Part shown: one piece after another, positions 1 through 13,200 of the stretch
How positions within the stretch are numbered: position 1 is the stretch's first letter
Layout of the letters: every line of letters begins with the position of its first letter
Translations under genes and position numbers: made by a program
Origin: Centrapalus pauciflorus
Lineage: Eukaryota > Streptophyta > Magnoliopsida > Asterales > Asteraceae
Assembly (NCBI GenBank): GCA_020465985.1
Contig: JAANYP010006640.1
Span: 62,001-126,000, forward strand
Direction of reading: 5' to 3'
DNA length: 64,000 nt
The notes under the pieces: model-generated
Seen by the model: only the letters and a program-made list of their open reading frames with translations
Database searches by the model: none
What the model was told of the DNA's origin: nothing

Positions 1-2370
1 TTATTTGGATCATCTTAGCAGACTTGGGTATCCCGTGACACAGGAGATGGCCATGGATCTAATTCCTTATTGTAGGAATTTAAGCAATTTGTAATTTATT
101 ACAATATGCATGGAGAAGATGATTAGTGGGTTGCATCAGATGCTCCAGAATGCTGAGGGAATGATTAAGTAGAGAAGAAAAGGAAACAGACGGAAGGGAA
201 AGCAAGTTCCCAAGCCAGAGATTAAAGCTAAGGAGTAGCTAAAGCCTAAGACTAGAGAAGTCAAATCCAATGATGACAAATGTTTTGAGTGCTAGGAAAC
301 TATGCACTGGAAAAGGAATTGTCCCAAGTACTTGGAAATGGTCAAGGTTGACCGCATTGAGACTTCGTGTATCTGAATCATTCACTTCTATTTGTTCTTG
401 GATATGTGATATCCAATTGAATAAAGTTTTATGCATAATGTCAGCAATGACTAAAATGAAAGGAAAATAGATGACAGATTCAGTGGGAGCATAAAGACAT
501 CTTAGAGAATACTCTGCTAGACACTATTTTTCATGTCATCAATAGTTTATCATGGTGTAGTAATCAATTTTGTAGTTGAATTTCTTGTAAGTATTTTTGG
601 GATAAATAAAGAAATTTTTGGAGTAAAAACTTTATTGCATGAAATTCCTATTGATTAAGATTGCTAAGCCATGATTATAGACTATTGATTCAAGTGGAAC
701 TTGAATAGTAACTTGTCAATAGAGATTTGACAAGCTAGTAGTCATATTCAGATAAAAAGGATTACTATGTTGTTATGTAAAATGTTCATGTGTTCAAATG
801 CAGTTTCATTGAACTTGTTAATTCTTGAAAGTTAGTTCAAGAGATTATATGAGTTGGATAGTCATCCATGATTATATAAATGAAACTAATAAAATGCAGA
901 ATTAAATGTAAAGGCGTTACATGGAGGTTAATTCACTTAACTTTTCAGAAACAATTCAAGACTTGATAAGTCAAGGTTGTTTAGACAAGAAGTATATAAC
1001 TGCATTTTATAAAATTACATGTGAAATATATACAAATTGTGTGACTATTAGTCAAGTAATAGTCTTTGACTTGTTTAAACACTCGTCGGCAAGCTTGACG
1101 AAACACCACAACAAAATATTGTAGATAACCAGGTTCTGGATACATATCACAAATGTTGAACACAATGTTATTAATTAAGATATCTTGTTAATATATAGAT
1201 AAATTGCATACTGTCAGATTCAAGACTAAACATCTAAACGTATCACTAGAAGCAATTAATCTGAATTGATAGAGATCCTAAATTTTAGTCATGGTGTCTT
1301 TATGAGTGATTTACAATTTTCTCTAAAGATAATGGATAGAAACTTGTAAGGGGATTCAAAATGGATCTGAATATATTACAAGAACTTGTAATAAAGAACT
1401 AGTGTAATTTTTCAAAGATAAACGGTAATAAAAGTTAAGTCAGTTAACTAGAGAACACTCTCACTAAGATCATGTCTGAAATTAATTATTTGATAGATCA
1501 TATTACCGTTACATTTGATAAAGGAATGGTAGCATTAAATTGATGGAAGTCATGTTGTGTTTATTGAGATAAAGGAGATCAACATGATATCTTTAATGTC
1601 GTTCTATTTTGCATGTTTTAGAAATCGAAGAATAAATTTGAAGTTATTCTAAAACTATTCCATAGCTGCTTGTTGTCGTGGGAACCACAACAAGAATTAA
1701 AGGCTACTATGGTTTATGGTTGATATTCATGGGTGATGAATATAGCAAAGGTTGGACCAAATTCACAAGTATTTGTTGCGAACAAATATTGGATTGACCC
1801 ACCGATTGAGACCACTTTGTGGATCATAGTCAAGAGTCGTCTAAAAAAGGTAATCCTTAATACCTGAGATGTCTACGTACTTTCCTGCGGGTGCTGCTGT
1901 ACACTTGGCCTAACCTAACATCATCCATAACTGGGTGATCATAACGGTTCGAGGCTGGTTGCAGTGGGAGTCGTGCTGGAGGCCTAGATAGTCAAGATGA
2001 GATTTGCACCTTCTTTTAACTAAGAAGAGATATTTCTGGGCCCCTTGGCGATCGATGATGACAGAAATGCATGGCCGTGCTCGGACAGAACTGATGTGTT
2101 CTACTCTGTCTGTCACAGTTCAGTATGAGATCAGGGAGTTGAGAAACATAATCGTGTTTGCTACGGTTGATCTAATCCATGCCTAGATTTCACGTTGAAA
2201 TATCGCGATGCATGGAATATAACCTAACTTTCTTTTTGGAAGGTCATTTCAACAAGAATGCCCGAATGGGAGTAAGAGTTTTTATGACCGTGGTTGCTTA
2301 AAGTGTCTAGCCATGACCTCCTTTAGGCGCATGTTGCAGGACAGTATGTCGTCTTACACAAGTGAGAGTA
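1..2370 (+). pseudogene. Decayed Ty1/copia internal region with a broken gag zinc knuckle
   Basis: No long open frame survives. At 281-321 the + strand reads as a CCHC zinc knuckle (Cys-Phe-Glu-Cys ... His-Trp-Lys-Arg-Asn-Cys, C-x2-C-x4-H-x4-C) followed by Pro-Lys-Tyr-Leu, as in the nucleocapsid part of copia gag, but a TAG sits directly after the second cysteine (293-295). The stretch to about 480 resembles the spacer between gag and protease in several broken frames. From about 480 to 1800 I see only AT-rich, multiply stopped sequence. Around 2280-2370 it resembles the 3' end of copia elements and finishes in a purine-rich tract (2361-2370) right before an LTR-like TGTTAG. The element's 5' end lies outside the window. 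The family assignment rests on the knuckle and the LTR junction. Confidence 0.6.
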
Positions 2371-3360
2371 TGTTAGTATATGGTGTGTAAATATGACATT
2401 ACTACTGCATTATGGTTGATTTCATAAAACACTTGAGTGTCACACTGATGAGCACAATTGAGCAGATGCAATTAAACGATTGAATAAATAACATTGGATA
2501 TTGTTTATGACACGAAATGATCATTGAAATTAAATTAATGAGTAATTAATTGTATCTCAAAGTATGGGGACTAATGATATTGCAGTGATTTAATTGTCAT
2601 TTGATGATAATAAAATAAATAATTATCTAGTCTTTTATTTATTATTAGATATTAAATAAAAGATGAATTTATTTGAATTGGTATTGTCATCTAATTATTG
2701 GATAACTAGACGGATAATTATAAACAAATAAATAGAGATGATTATAAATAATTATCTAGTCATTTATATATTATTTGATAATATATAAAAGATAAATATT
2801 ATTTAATAGATATATAATTATAGAGATAATTATATAATGTTTAAATAATAAAGATAATGATATATATTATATTATTATATTAAAGTTTGAATTAATATAT
2901 ATATATATATAATATATACACGGTCAGACGTGTATATATGGAGATACACACACAAACCCACGGGGGTGGTTGCAACACCAAACAGAACACACAACTTAAT
3001 GTGTGTGAGATGTGTGTGACACAAAACAAAAACCCCAAACACAATGTGTGTGTGGGTTTGGTGTGGTTCGGCCGCAAGAAAATAAAACCAAATAATAGGG
3101 TTTGGCTTTTCCCCGTTCTTCGTGTGTTTGATTGCATACCTGGCGCCGTTCGATTGTGTCATCACTGGTGGATACCGAAAGCATCTCATTCGTGTATTTT
3201 TGTCATCGAATACAAATGTATAATTTTTATATGCTTTCACATATACTTATCTTATGTTTTACTTGATGATCTGTGTACGGAATTCGTAATTTTAAAAAGC
3301 TTCCGTTGTGCATTTACTATGATTAAAAATTTATGTTTTTATGAAAAACGATACGAATTC
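2371..3360 (+). repeat. 3' LTR of the upstream copia remnant (right end uncertain)
   Basis: It starts with TGTTAG immediately after a purine-rich tract, the expected start of a copia LTR. The body is AT-rich (2500-2910), then carries an ACACAC/GTGTGT-rich part (2940-3060) and a CTTCCGTTGTGC motif near 3299. A related motif, CTTCCATTGCG, occurs in a second LTR relic near 55313, which supports the LTR reading. I cannot fix the right boundary; 3360 is approximate. The open frames at 2875-3240 and 2938-3537 fall in this repeat and are not genes. Confidence 0.5.
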
Positions 3361-3399
3361 TCACCAATAAACAACGAAACCTCACTACAAATAATAAAC

Positions 3400-3812
3400 A
3401 CACAACAGTTTATACCAATAGGTATAATTACCCCCTCACCTAATCTATTACAATACAAAGAGAACAAAAATGTAAACGATACAACTTACAAGAATTTAAC
3501 AACTCACAGAGAGACGAAGAATATGAGAAACTTTTAACAGAAGCGAACCTTCGCACAAAAACCCTTTTTGAGAGAAAATAAACTCAGATGAACAACCTCC
3601 TGGCCACCCAAAGGAAGACTCTTTATATTGGCAATATGACAGCTGAAAGGGCACACATGCAAACCTATAAACACAACAAGCTAAGGTAAAATTAAAGAAC
3701 TCACCTGGGCTGGAACTCACTTACTCGGGCTGCCTTAGAGGAGCCTTACCTGGGCTGATAAAACAAAGAAGCCCAAACAATTAACTTACAAGATGTCTTT
3801 TAACACCCTTCC
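3400..3812 (-). repeat. 3' LTR of a minus-strand copia relic (approximate)
   Basis: On the minus strand a purine-rich tract (about 3805-3818) is followed by TGTTAAAAGACATC, the polypurine-tract-to-LTR junction expected downstream of the RNase H remnant at 3830-4080. A TATA-like ATATAAAG lies inside. The left boundary is not resolved. Confidence 0.45.
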
Positions 3813-3829
3813 TCAAGTTAATTGTGGAA

Positions 3830-4080
3830 ATGACTTATCAAAATCAACCTGTCACTCACTTGAACATGATGTAAAGCTGAAAACCCTTTTGAAAACAAAT
3901 CAGCATCGTTATCCAAAAAGTGTATCCTCACTATTTGAATAACACCAGAAGTGACTTTTTCCTGACAAGGTGCAAATCAAATTCAAAATGTTTAGTCTGG
4001 TCATAAAGCACCGAATTTGCTGCTATTAACATAACAACCCTACCGTCTATCAGCCACCACTTTTACGTAGTACACATAAC
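3830..4080 (-). pseudogene. Copia RNase H C-terminal fragment
   Basis: Read on the minus strand, the sequence gives an RNase H tail of the copia type: an Ala-Ala-Asn-Ser-Val-Leu-Tyr-Asp-Gln-Thr-Lys-His-Phe-Glu stretch followed by Asp-Leu-His-Leu-Val-Arg-Lys. This is the region of the last catalytic aspartate and the conserved His in this family. Downstream the frame is interrupted by TAG and TAA codons and one or more shifts, though pieces of the C-terminal tail can still be followed. Only the end of the polyprotein is present and nothing upstream of about 4080 is recognisable. It lies head-to-head with the + strand copia LTR to its left. Inactive. Confidence 0.55.
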
Positions 4081-4119
4081 TACATACACATGGGCAAACA
4101 GATTTGAGAAGGATGACAA

Positions 4120-4540
4120 ACCAGTACCCTCTTAAGGTAGAACACCAACCACACATGCTTATACACATCACACCAATAAAAAGCCAAGATATCTGCCCAA
4201 AACCAAAAACAAAAAACAACATACATAACCAAACATCCACACTTACATATTTTAACAAAACAAACAACAAACACTTTCAACAAGCACTTTCTTAACAATT
4301 AACTTGCATAACACAAACAAATTAACAACAACCACTTTCTTAACAATTTCTTACAACCAAACAACGGACACTTTCTTAACAATTAACTTGACTAGAGTAA
4401 TTTCCAACCATTAAACAATTACCAACTTATTTTAACAAGGTAACTTTTAACCAACTTGACTAAAAATAACTTTCAACCATTAAACATATAATCAACTTAA
4501 TTTTATCATGCCTTCCTCAAGTTGACCAAGTTCGGAGCTG
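4120..4540. repeat. AC-rich region with imperfect short tandem repeats
   Basis: The phrase CACTTTCTTAACAATT recurs at about 4281, 4329 and 4368, embedded in AAC/ACA-rich sequence. Open frames on both strands here reflect composition. Origin unknown; it lies beside the copia relic. Confidence 0.5.
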
Positions 4541-6243
4541 GTTATTATCTGAAGTTCGGAAAATGTTCAGAAGATAGGCTATAAATTAATATTAGTAAGT
4601 TAAATACATATGATTAAGCTACAATACATCAAGATTAACAACAGAAACTCAGATTTTAACATAATATTGAATCAGAAGCTGATGTCCATTATAAAATGAA
4701 TTGATAAACATGATGTCAAATAAAAAAAAGCTAAAAGAGCATAAGAAAAGGCAAGAGCAAGTAACAAACATATTTGATTTCCCTAATATCATTCAGGAGG
4801 TGGTTTAATTCCACTACATATAGTGAACAACATAGCAAGAGCCAAAGCATAATTACAGCTAATAAAGCTAAGTTGAGCAAAAGAGCATATTAATCTTAAA
4901 TTGTGAGTTTTAGATTTCATTTTATACTGCGAGTTATGTAATTTGAGACTTATGTTGCAAGCGTAGCATTTCTTTTGAGCAGCTTAGCATAGTTGCACAA
5001 TATGATAATTTGATTTCATAGAGCATTTGCATACTACCATATCACTTTTATTTTGATCATTGAGCAGCTACTCATTTGTTAAGCTTAACACAAACACTAT
5101 TGCACAATGATTGAGTGGTCGTCTAAGCTTATATTGTGCTATTGACACGATGAAAACACAAAAAACAACAAGAGCAAGAGCATACTTTGATGATACCCAC
5201 ATAACAATCACTGGTAGCTAGCCCAATATGTGGTTTATCCCAACTTATGCATGTGTGTGGAGTTATCATCATTCCAAGCAGTCTTATTCGTTGAAGTCTC
5301 AATAGCGGAAATAATTTTCACTGTATCGAGCCAAGTCGCGCGCTTCAGCAATAATGACTGGTCCCTAATGAGCATAATAACAAAGCATGGCAGAGCATAG
5401 CAGCACGCACACATGAATGCATGATTAATTTGAAATTCTACATACTCACTAAGCATTAAAGCTTACCATAGTTGTTGCATTGTTTTCAGGCAGAGACAAA
5501 GCACCTGCTAAACCAAGTTCTTAGGTTCAGATTGTTAATCAAGCTTAAAGTTTCTAGACCCAACTCAGCTACATATTGAGGTATTTAGCAGAAGTTAAAG
5601 CTTTAGGATCGTTGGGATAGTGATATTTATGTATTTTGATGTAATAGCATAACAACGTACCTTTTATAACTTAGATTTTGATATTTGCTTGTAATAATTA
5701 ACTTAAATTTGTATTATCAATCTATCTTAGTTATTTGATTGATATTACATTGCTACTATGACCTAGCCACTAAGACTTTTGTGAAAACAGGGTCTTATAG
5801 TGAGAGAGACGGAGACGTCGGAAGGGAGAGATCATGTGAAAGATTAAGGGAGTTATGCATTCATTATATTTGTATTATAAATTATTACAATTATAGTTAG
5901 TTATTATTTCTGAAATTAAATAAAGTGTTTTTCCATGTGGATGTGCCACGCAGGCGAAGTTAGCCACGTGGATGCCACATGTACGCCATGTAATACGGTG
6001 TCCGACATAACATAAATTGGTGAGTTGTTATGGGTTGAAGGTTTTTTGTGACAAAACAAAATGGTTTAAGATTTTAATCACAATATAGTCCAACTTGAAG
6101 GGTTTTTTGTGCATATTTTCCTTTTTGAAATAAAGAATCAGATAATAGTTGTAACAAAAAGTGTCGTCGGAAATTGAGTGTTTTGACTTAACTTTTACTG
6201 TTTGCTATCATATTATCAAATGATCAGTTTTAAAGTGTTTGAA
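4541..6243. other. Non-coding region, nothing recognised
   Basis: AT-rich, stop-filled sequence on both strands. I found no protein motif, tRNA-like box or clear terminal repeats. A short patch near 5935-6000 has several GCCACGTGG-like words of the kind seen in old MITEs, but no matching partner was found. Confidence 0.5.
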
Positions 6244-6252
6244 TTTACGTTT

Positions 6253-6784
6253 GGGAAAATGACATCAAATAGCTCTGAACTTTTGATGTTGTACACATTT
6301 ATGTAGTGAACTTTTTTTTGTGTACATTTGGTATTCAAAGTTTCAAAATTGTTCCAGTTTGGTAGTTGGCGTACCTGTTAACCGGTTGCTTCCGGTTTCG
6401 AGGCCTACGTGGACAATATTTTAAAGACGTGGCTATTAGTTTTTATATTATACCCGGTTTTATCTACGTGGCAACCCGTTTTTTAAAATCACTCGGGTGA
6501 TTTTAAAAAACGGGTTGCCACGTAGATAAAACCGGGTATAATTGGTGATTTTAAAAAATGGGTTGTCATGTAGATAAAACCGGGCATAATATAAAAACGG
6601 ATAGCCACGTCTTTAAAATATTGTCCACGTAGGCTTCGAAACCGGAAGCAACCGGTTAACAGGTACGCCAACTACCAAATTGAAACAATTTTAAAACTTT
6701 GACTACCAAATGTGCACAAAAAAAAGTTCACTATATAAATGTGTACAAAGTCGAAAGTTCAGAGCTATTTGATGTCATTATCCC
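6253..6784. mobile_element. Mutator-like foldback MITE, copy 1
   Basis: The whole 532-bp element is a long inverted repeat centred near 6490. It begins GGGAAAATGACATC and ends GATGTCATTATCCC. The flanks are TTTACGTTT (6244-6252) and TTAACGTTT (6785-6793), a 9-bp duplication with one mismatch, which is the size typical of Mutator-type transposition. No transposase is encoded; the minus-strand frame at 6489-6671 arises from the palindrome. The same family recurs at 44475-45223. Confidence 0.85.
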
Positions 6785-7083
6785 TTAACGTTTTAGCTTG
6801 TAAAATTAACAAATAATCAATTATCAAGTAAATAAGCTACATTTTTTAGTTTTTGAAATAAGTATGATAGGATTAGTTATAAACACAAATAATGAGTTAT
6901 CAAGCAATGCAATTCAAATGCTAAAAATAAAAAATTATTTATATTATTATAAACACAATAATCTAATAATCAATTTTAATAATAAAACACAAACGTTACC
7001 GAATTTTTTTTTATTTTAAAAAAATGATGTACAAGTTTAACTCGTTTGGCAGTTTGGATCAACAACATCGGGCGGGCATTCTT
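6785..7083. other. AT-rich spacer upstream of the MCM6 promoter
   Basis: Very AT-rich sequence with no motif recognised. Composition changes sharply to GC-rich near 7060, where the MCM6 promoter begins. Confidence 0.4.
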
Positions 7084-7273
7084 GACCCGGCCCAGCCCAG
7101 TTGTTGTCCGAGTCTATGAGAAATAGCGGGAAACCCTTCAACGCCTCTGCTGATTTTCCCGCCAAAAAAGTTGCATACACACACAAAAACCTCCGTTCCT
7201 CTTTCACTTCACAGATTCTGCAAAAGAACTTGAGCAGGACGAAAGCAGGACACACCTTACCCGACCCGACAAT
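7084..7273 (+). promoter_or_regulatory. MCM6 proximal promoter and 5' UTR with two E2F-type sites
   Basis: Two sites match the plant E2F consensus: GCGGGAAA at 7126-7133 (reverse orientation) and TTTTCCCGCCAAAA at 7154-7167, where E2F half-sites overlap on both strands. A GGCCCA word (7089-7094) resembles the site II elements common in proliferation genes. E2F control of MCM genes is established in plants and animals; use of these particular sites is inferred. No TATA box or transcription start can be fixed. Confidence 0.7.
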
Positions 7274-10200
7274 ATGGATTCATTTGGCGGCGCATACTTC
7301 ACCGACGAGAAAGCAGCCAAGGTCGAGAACATCTTCTTGGAGTTTCTCAAAAGGTACTTACTGTATTGGGGTTTTAGTATAATGTTTTATCCGGATCTGT
7401 AATCATTTGATGCGATTCATGTTAGTTTGACAAATTCTGGTATTTGATTTTTGATTATTACAGCTTTAGATTAGATGCGAATTCACGAGAACCTTTCTAC
7501 GAATCGGAAATTGAAGCAATGAGACCTAACGAGTCGAACACTATGTTTATTGATTTCTCTCATGTTATGCTGTTCAACGATGTTCTTCAGAAAGCTATTT
7601 CTGATGAGTATTTGAGGTCGATTTCTTCTTTTGAGTAATTTTTTTTTTAAAATTATAAGCTTGTTTAATGGCGTATGATGAAATTAGGGATTTTGTATGA
7701 TGGAACTTTTAGGTTTGAGTCGTACCTGAAGAACGCTTGTAAGCGGTTTGTGATGGGACAGAAGCCTACCTTCATAACTGATGACAATCCTAATAAGGAT
7801 ATAAATATTGCATTTTACAATCTACCTGATGGGATGAAAAGGTACTCACACCTCACTGATTTTTTTTGGTTTTTAATATAGGGATAATTGCATAAAACGG
7901 TAGTGAACTTAAAGTTAATTTTTTATTTTATGTAGTGAACTAAATTCGACCATGCAAGGTCCTTTCAAAATATTTTCAAAAGGGTCATTTAATCCTCCAA
8001 AAAGGTTTGGACAGTATCAAAACTTTCACTAAGAATAAGAAACCACCATTTTTAGAATTTTATAAGTACATTACCTTTCAATGAGGGTAAATTTGATTGT
8101 TACTTAAAATAGAATCGTCTCTAAACATGTTACATTCTTTATGCAATTATTCCTATAATTTATGACTAGTGGTACCAATTTTGTGAAGATTTCAAATTTG
8201 TATGTGGGTGTTACAGATTGAGGGAATTGGGCACATCTGAGATAGGTAGACTAGTATCGGTGAAAGGAGTGGTGACTCGTACAAGTGAGGTTAGGCCAGA
8301 ACTCCTTCAGGGCACTTTCAAGTGCTTGGAGTGTGCAACCATCATAAAAAATGTTGAGCAACAGTATAAATACACTGAGGTTTGTGTGTATTGATTATAG
8401 GGTTTGTATTGCTGTTGTGTCCATAGCCATTGAGCAACAGTATAAAGTTGTGTTTTTTTTTTGTGCTTACTGTTTGTATTGCTGTTGTGTCCATAGCCAT
8501 TGATATGCATGAATGCTATGTGTTCCAAGAAAGGAAAATGGACTCTTCTACGACAAGAAAGCAAATTTGCAGATTGGCAGAGGGTCAGGATGCAGGAAAC
8601 ATCAAAGGAAATACCTGCAGGGTCCATTCCTAGATCGTTGGATGTTATTCTTCGCCATGACATTGTTGAACAAGCTAGGGCTGGTGACACGTATATATCT
8701 CTACCTTGAACCACACTACTTAATGGTCACAGTTGTTTATCTAAGAAGTAGAAGATAACTTGTGTATTTTATTGCAGGGTAATTTTTACAGGCACTGTTG
8801 TTGTGATACCAGACATTTTGGCATTGGCAGCTCCAGGGGAGAGAGCTGAATGCCGTAGAGAAGGTGGTCAACGCAATAGCAGTGGCACTGTTCAAGAAGG
8901 TGTCAAAGGTCTTCGGGCACTAGGAGTCAGAGACCTTTCCTATCGACTTGCATTTATTGCCAATTCAGTACAGGTCTTCAGTTGCTCTTTTTCATGGTTT
9001 CTCAGCATTTCTCTTGTCTATTACATTTACCATAGGATCATCTTATTACTTTTGTTGGATTATAACTGTAATCCTTGTCTCAGATTTGTGATGGCAGAAG
9101 GGATACTGACATACGAAATAGGAAGAGGGATGCTGAGGATGAGGACAATATACAGTTCACGGTTGGTATTCTAATTCCATTTGGTGGTTTAATACAAACA
9201 TGTAATGAAACACACTTATTCTGAATTTCTATTTATTGTAGTCTGAGGAGTTAGCTGATGTTAAAGATATGAGAAATACCCCTGACTTCTTCAACAAGCT
9301 TGTTGACAGTATTTGCCCTACTGTTTTTGGTCATCAAGACATCAAGCGAGCAATTCTTCTTATGCTGCTGGGTGGCGTCCACAAAATCACTCATGAAGGA
9401 ATTAATCTTCGGGGGGACATTAATGTTTGTATTGTTGGGGATCCCAGTTGTGCCAAGTCTCAGTTTCTCAAGTATGCATCCTAAACAGATTATCGTATAC
9501 TACGAGTCTACGTCTTTTTCCATACAAAGGGTTAGCTTTAACATATCTTTTTCTTTTTTAGGTACACAACTGGTTTAGTTTCTAGATCTGTTTACACGTC
9601 TGGGAAATCTTCATCTGCTGCTGGATTGACTGCCACCGTTGCAAAAGAACCAGAAACCGGAGAGTTTTGTATTGAGGTACTCTTCTAATTAGACTGGCAA
9701 AAACCCAATTCCTATTGATAGTTGATGATTTTCGACTATGTGATTCAAAATTTGATCTGGTGATCTCCTTAAACAATGCATAGGATTAAAAGGTCCAACC
9801 GAACACATTGAACAGTTTAATGTTATTGAGGCACATTGTTATAAGACCTCAAATAGTGTAATCAATTGAATGAGAGGAATTGCAGCTTTAATAAGGAGGC
9901 ATATTTTCTTAATCTTTCCTTGCTTGCTGCTATTCCCCTGTGGAACTTTTATTTTGAAATGGTCAACAAACTGATACACTGATATGTATCTCTAGGGAAA
10001 CTTAAACTTGTAACACAAGCATTGTAGAGAATCCCCTTGGCAATTAATTTTAGAAGTGGCAAATTGGACCGGGTGGGTAATTGGTCATAATGACTTTAGG
10101 TCAAACATCGAAACAGATAGCTTTAATGTGCTGGTCAAAAGTCTGGATTGGCCAATTAAACACTCTGTCCATTTATTTTGGAATTAAATGAATTTTGTTA

Positions 10201-13200
10201 CTAAAGGCAATACATCACAAATGACAAAACTATATTATCAAAAAAATTTAATATTATATTAAACTATTTAGGACACGTGAATGCACATTAGGTGACTTTT
10301 GACCCGTTTCACTTTTAGCTACTTTTTGAAGTTCTACTCATTTGAGCCGTTGTCATCAAATACAACCTGACTTAATCCGTTTTTATATAAATGGGTTTGA
10401 AATGGAAACGGACATCTCTCTAGTGAATATCCAGATCTTTTAAACCTGTTGTTTTTCGGTTCTCAGGCGGGTGCACTAATGCTTGCTGACAATGGTATTT
10501 GTTGCATTGATGAATTTGACAAAATGGATGTAAGAGATCAGGTAATCAGCTCACCTAAGGAACCTAATATGTTACTTTTTGGTTCTTCGTATGCAATACC
10601 TGAATGTACACCATCTGATATTAATGTCAATAAAAGGTTGCAATACACGAGGCTATGGAACAACAAACAATTAGTATTACAAAAGCTGGAATACAAGCAA
10701 CATTGAATGCAAGAACAGCAATTTTAGCTGCTGCCAATCCCACTGGAGGCCGCTACGATAAATCTAAACCATTGAAGGTGAAAATTTTAGCTTATTGTTT
10801 GACACTAAAACTCGAATCATTGTTGATTATATTAATAAACTAGTCTATTTAGTTATGTATTTCATAGATTGATTTGAAAAATATTTTTTCAAATTTATAT
10901 TATACTTGTAATAATAACAAAAAAAAATGATAAGTATTTTTTAGTTATTGTATTATGCTTATTATGATGATCTTAAACAAATGATAAGAATATAGTGAGT
11001 TGAGATATTTTAGGATAAAATTTGATGTTTAAAATGTCAAAATTGAAATATTAGATATAAAGTAAAGTCAATCATCTTTAAATTAAATATTTATACTATT
11101 TTTTTTGTATGATTTTAGAAATTGAGAGTGATCAAAATTGTTACTAGTTTGTTTATATTTTTATTGAAATAATTTTGCAGTACAATGTTGCTTTACCTCC
11201 GGCCATCCTTTCAAGGTTTGACCTGGTCTATGTCATGATCGATGACCCCGATGACACAACAGATTACCATATTGCTTCTCACATTGTGAGGGTGCATCAA
11301 AAGCGTGAAGATGCAATTGCTCCCACATTTACCACCGCACAATTGCAGCGTTACATTGCATTCGCCAAGTCTAAAAAGCCAAAGGTTTAATTTGTTTCTG
11401 TTTGTTATTATCTTACCATCAATTTGCAGCATCTGACATATTCTGAATTAATGCAGCTAAATGCAGAGGCCAGACAAGTTTTGGTGGATTCTTATGTTGC
11501 TCTCCGTAGAGGTGACACCGCTCCAGGAAGTAGAGTTGCATATCGCATGACAGTTAGGCAGTTGGAGGCACTAATCAGACTCTCAGAGGCAATTGCCCGA
11601 TGTCATCTTGATGATGAGGTGTCTTGCCTTTATAAGCAAAACAAGTAACATTTCCTCTTCCAAAACTTGCATTGTAAATTCGTTGGCTTTAACTTGTGTG
11701 TTGGTTGTATTTTAGGTTCACCCACGGCATGTTCGTTTAGCAACAAGACTCCTAAAAACTTCAGTAATCAGGTATATTTAGTATGTTGACGGTTAAGAAA
11801 TTGTCTGTAAAAAAGGATGGTTCTCTAATTACGGATTGGAACACACAGTGTGGATTCAACTGAGATTGATTTGACTGAGTTTCAAGAAGAGAATCAAGAA
11901 GACAATGATATTGATGGAAATGACGAAGCAGCTCAGCCAAGTGATATGGATGCTGACACAACCAAAGCTCATCCAGGTTGGTTTTTAGTTTTCCCCTCTC
12001 GCATAGTACATTTGTTTTCATATAATTTAAGAGACTAATTGTGTTGTTCAGAAAATGGAGAAGGGCCTGGAACGAAGAAACTTGTTATAACAGATGAATA
12101 CTTTCAGCGGGTGACTCAAGCTCTCGTGATGCGTCTTAGACAGCATGAGGAAACCGTTATGCGAGAAGGTATGCAACAGAAGCATGTGTTATAGTAGATG
12201 TTCTTGGCCGTCGTTAGCTTACGTGGAAGATTTAATATTTATATGAAATTTAAAGAGGTCATGGTTACAAATTTGGTTAACAATTACAATTATGTTGTTA
12301 TTGACACATGTGATCCCTCTTTTCACTTTGAACCTCACAAATTGTTTTCACCGTAGAAATTTAAGCTCAACTATTTTATTTATCATTTTATCGTTATTAA
12401 TTATTAAAATATATTGCTAGGATGGCAAGACACATTAAATAAGTTATAATTTGTGGATTTATGGCATGACATTTATAAGAACGGTGTCTAGATTTAACTA
12501 TTACTGATGCTAAAAAATGAACTTTTTTTTTTGTAACGATGACCATTTATAAATCCACACAGCCACGAACCTAATGGTGTGCTATTAAGTATGCTCTAAT
12601 ACAATATTTATATATGTTGTTTCAGGGACTGGACTGGCTGGAATGAGGCAAAGGGATCTAATAGAGTGGTATGTGGCTCAGCAAAATGAGAAGAGCAACT
12701 ATGACTCAGTGGAAGACGCAAAGGCTGAAGTGACCAAGCTTAAAGCTATCATAGAGGTAATAAATAAATAAATAAATGAAAGTTAATATACAGATGGGCA
12801 AATTGCAAGAAAACGTAACAAAGTTTCATCTAAGTTCAAGTTAGGGACTTAGGGTATTAAAGTATATTGATAATATTCTATCATGAAAAGGTACAAACTT
12901 TTATCATTACACCCTGTTCTCGAATCAATTTAATGGGAGGAAAAGGAAGGAAAGTTGAGAAAGAGAGGCGAAACAAAATAAAGTTGTGTTCCTTTTATCA
13001 TTTTTAAGAAGGGAAAGCAAAAGAAGAGAGAAAATATGAAATATTTTTCTTCCAAAACTTTTCTTTTGAACATGGAAAGAGGACAGAATGTTTGAAAAAT
13101 ATGTGTCAATGTAAATACAAGGAAATAAATATTTTATTTTCTTTCCTAACTCTTCAAAAACATAAACTTTTAAGTTTTTTTCTCTCTGTCATTTCTTCCT

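Noticed and set aside
2875..3537. Frames of 121 and 199 codons on opposite strands
   Set aside because: They lie in a copia LTR, overlap one another and show no domain.
4040..4298. Cys/Phe/Val-rich minus-strand frames
   Set aside because: Translation of AC-rich repeats; no membrane-protein pattern beyond composition.
8307..8758. Several overlapping frames on both strands
   Set aside because: Shadows of MCM6 exons 4-5; only the spliced frame gives the conserved protein.
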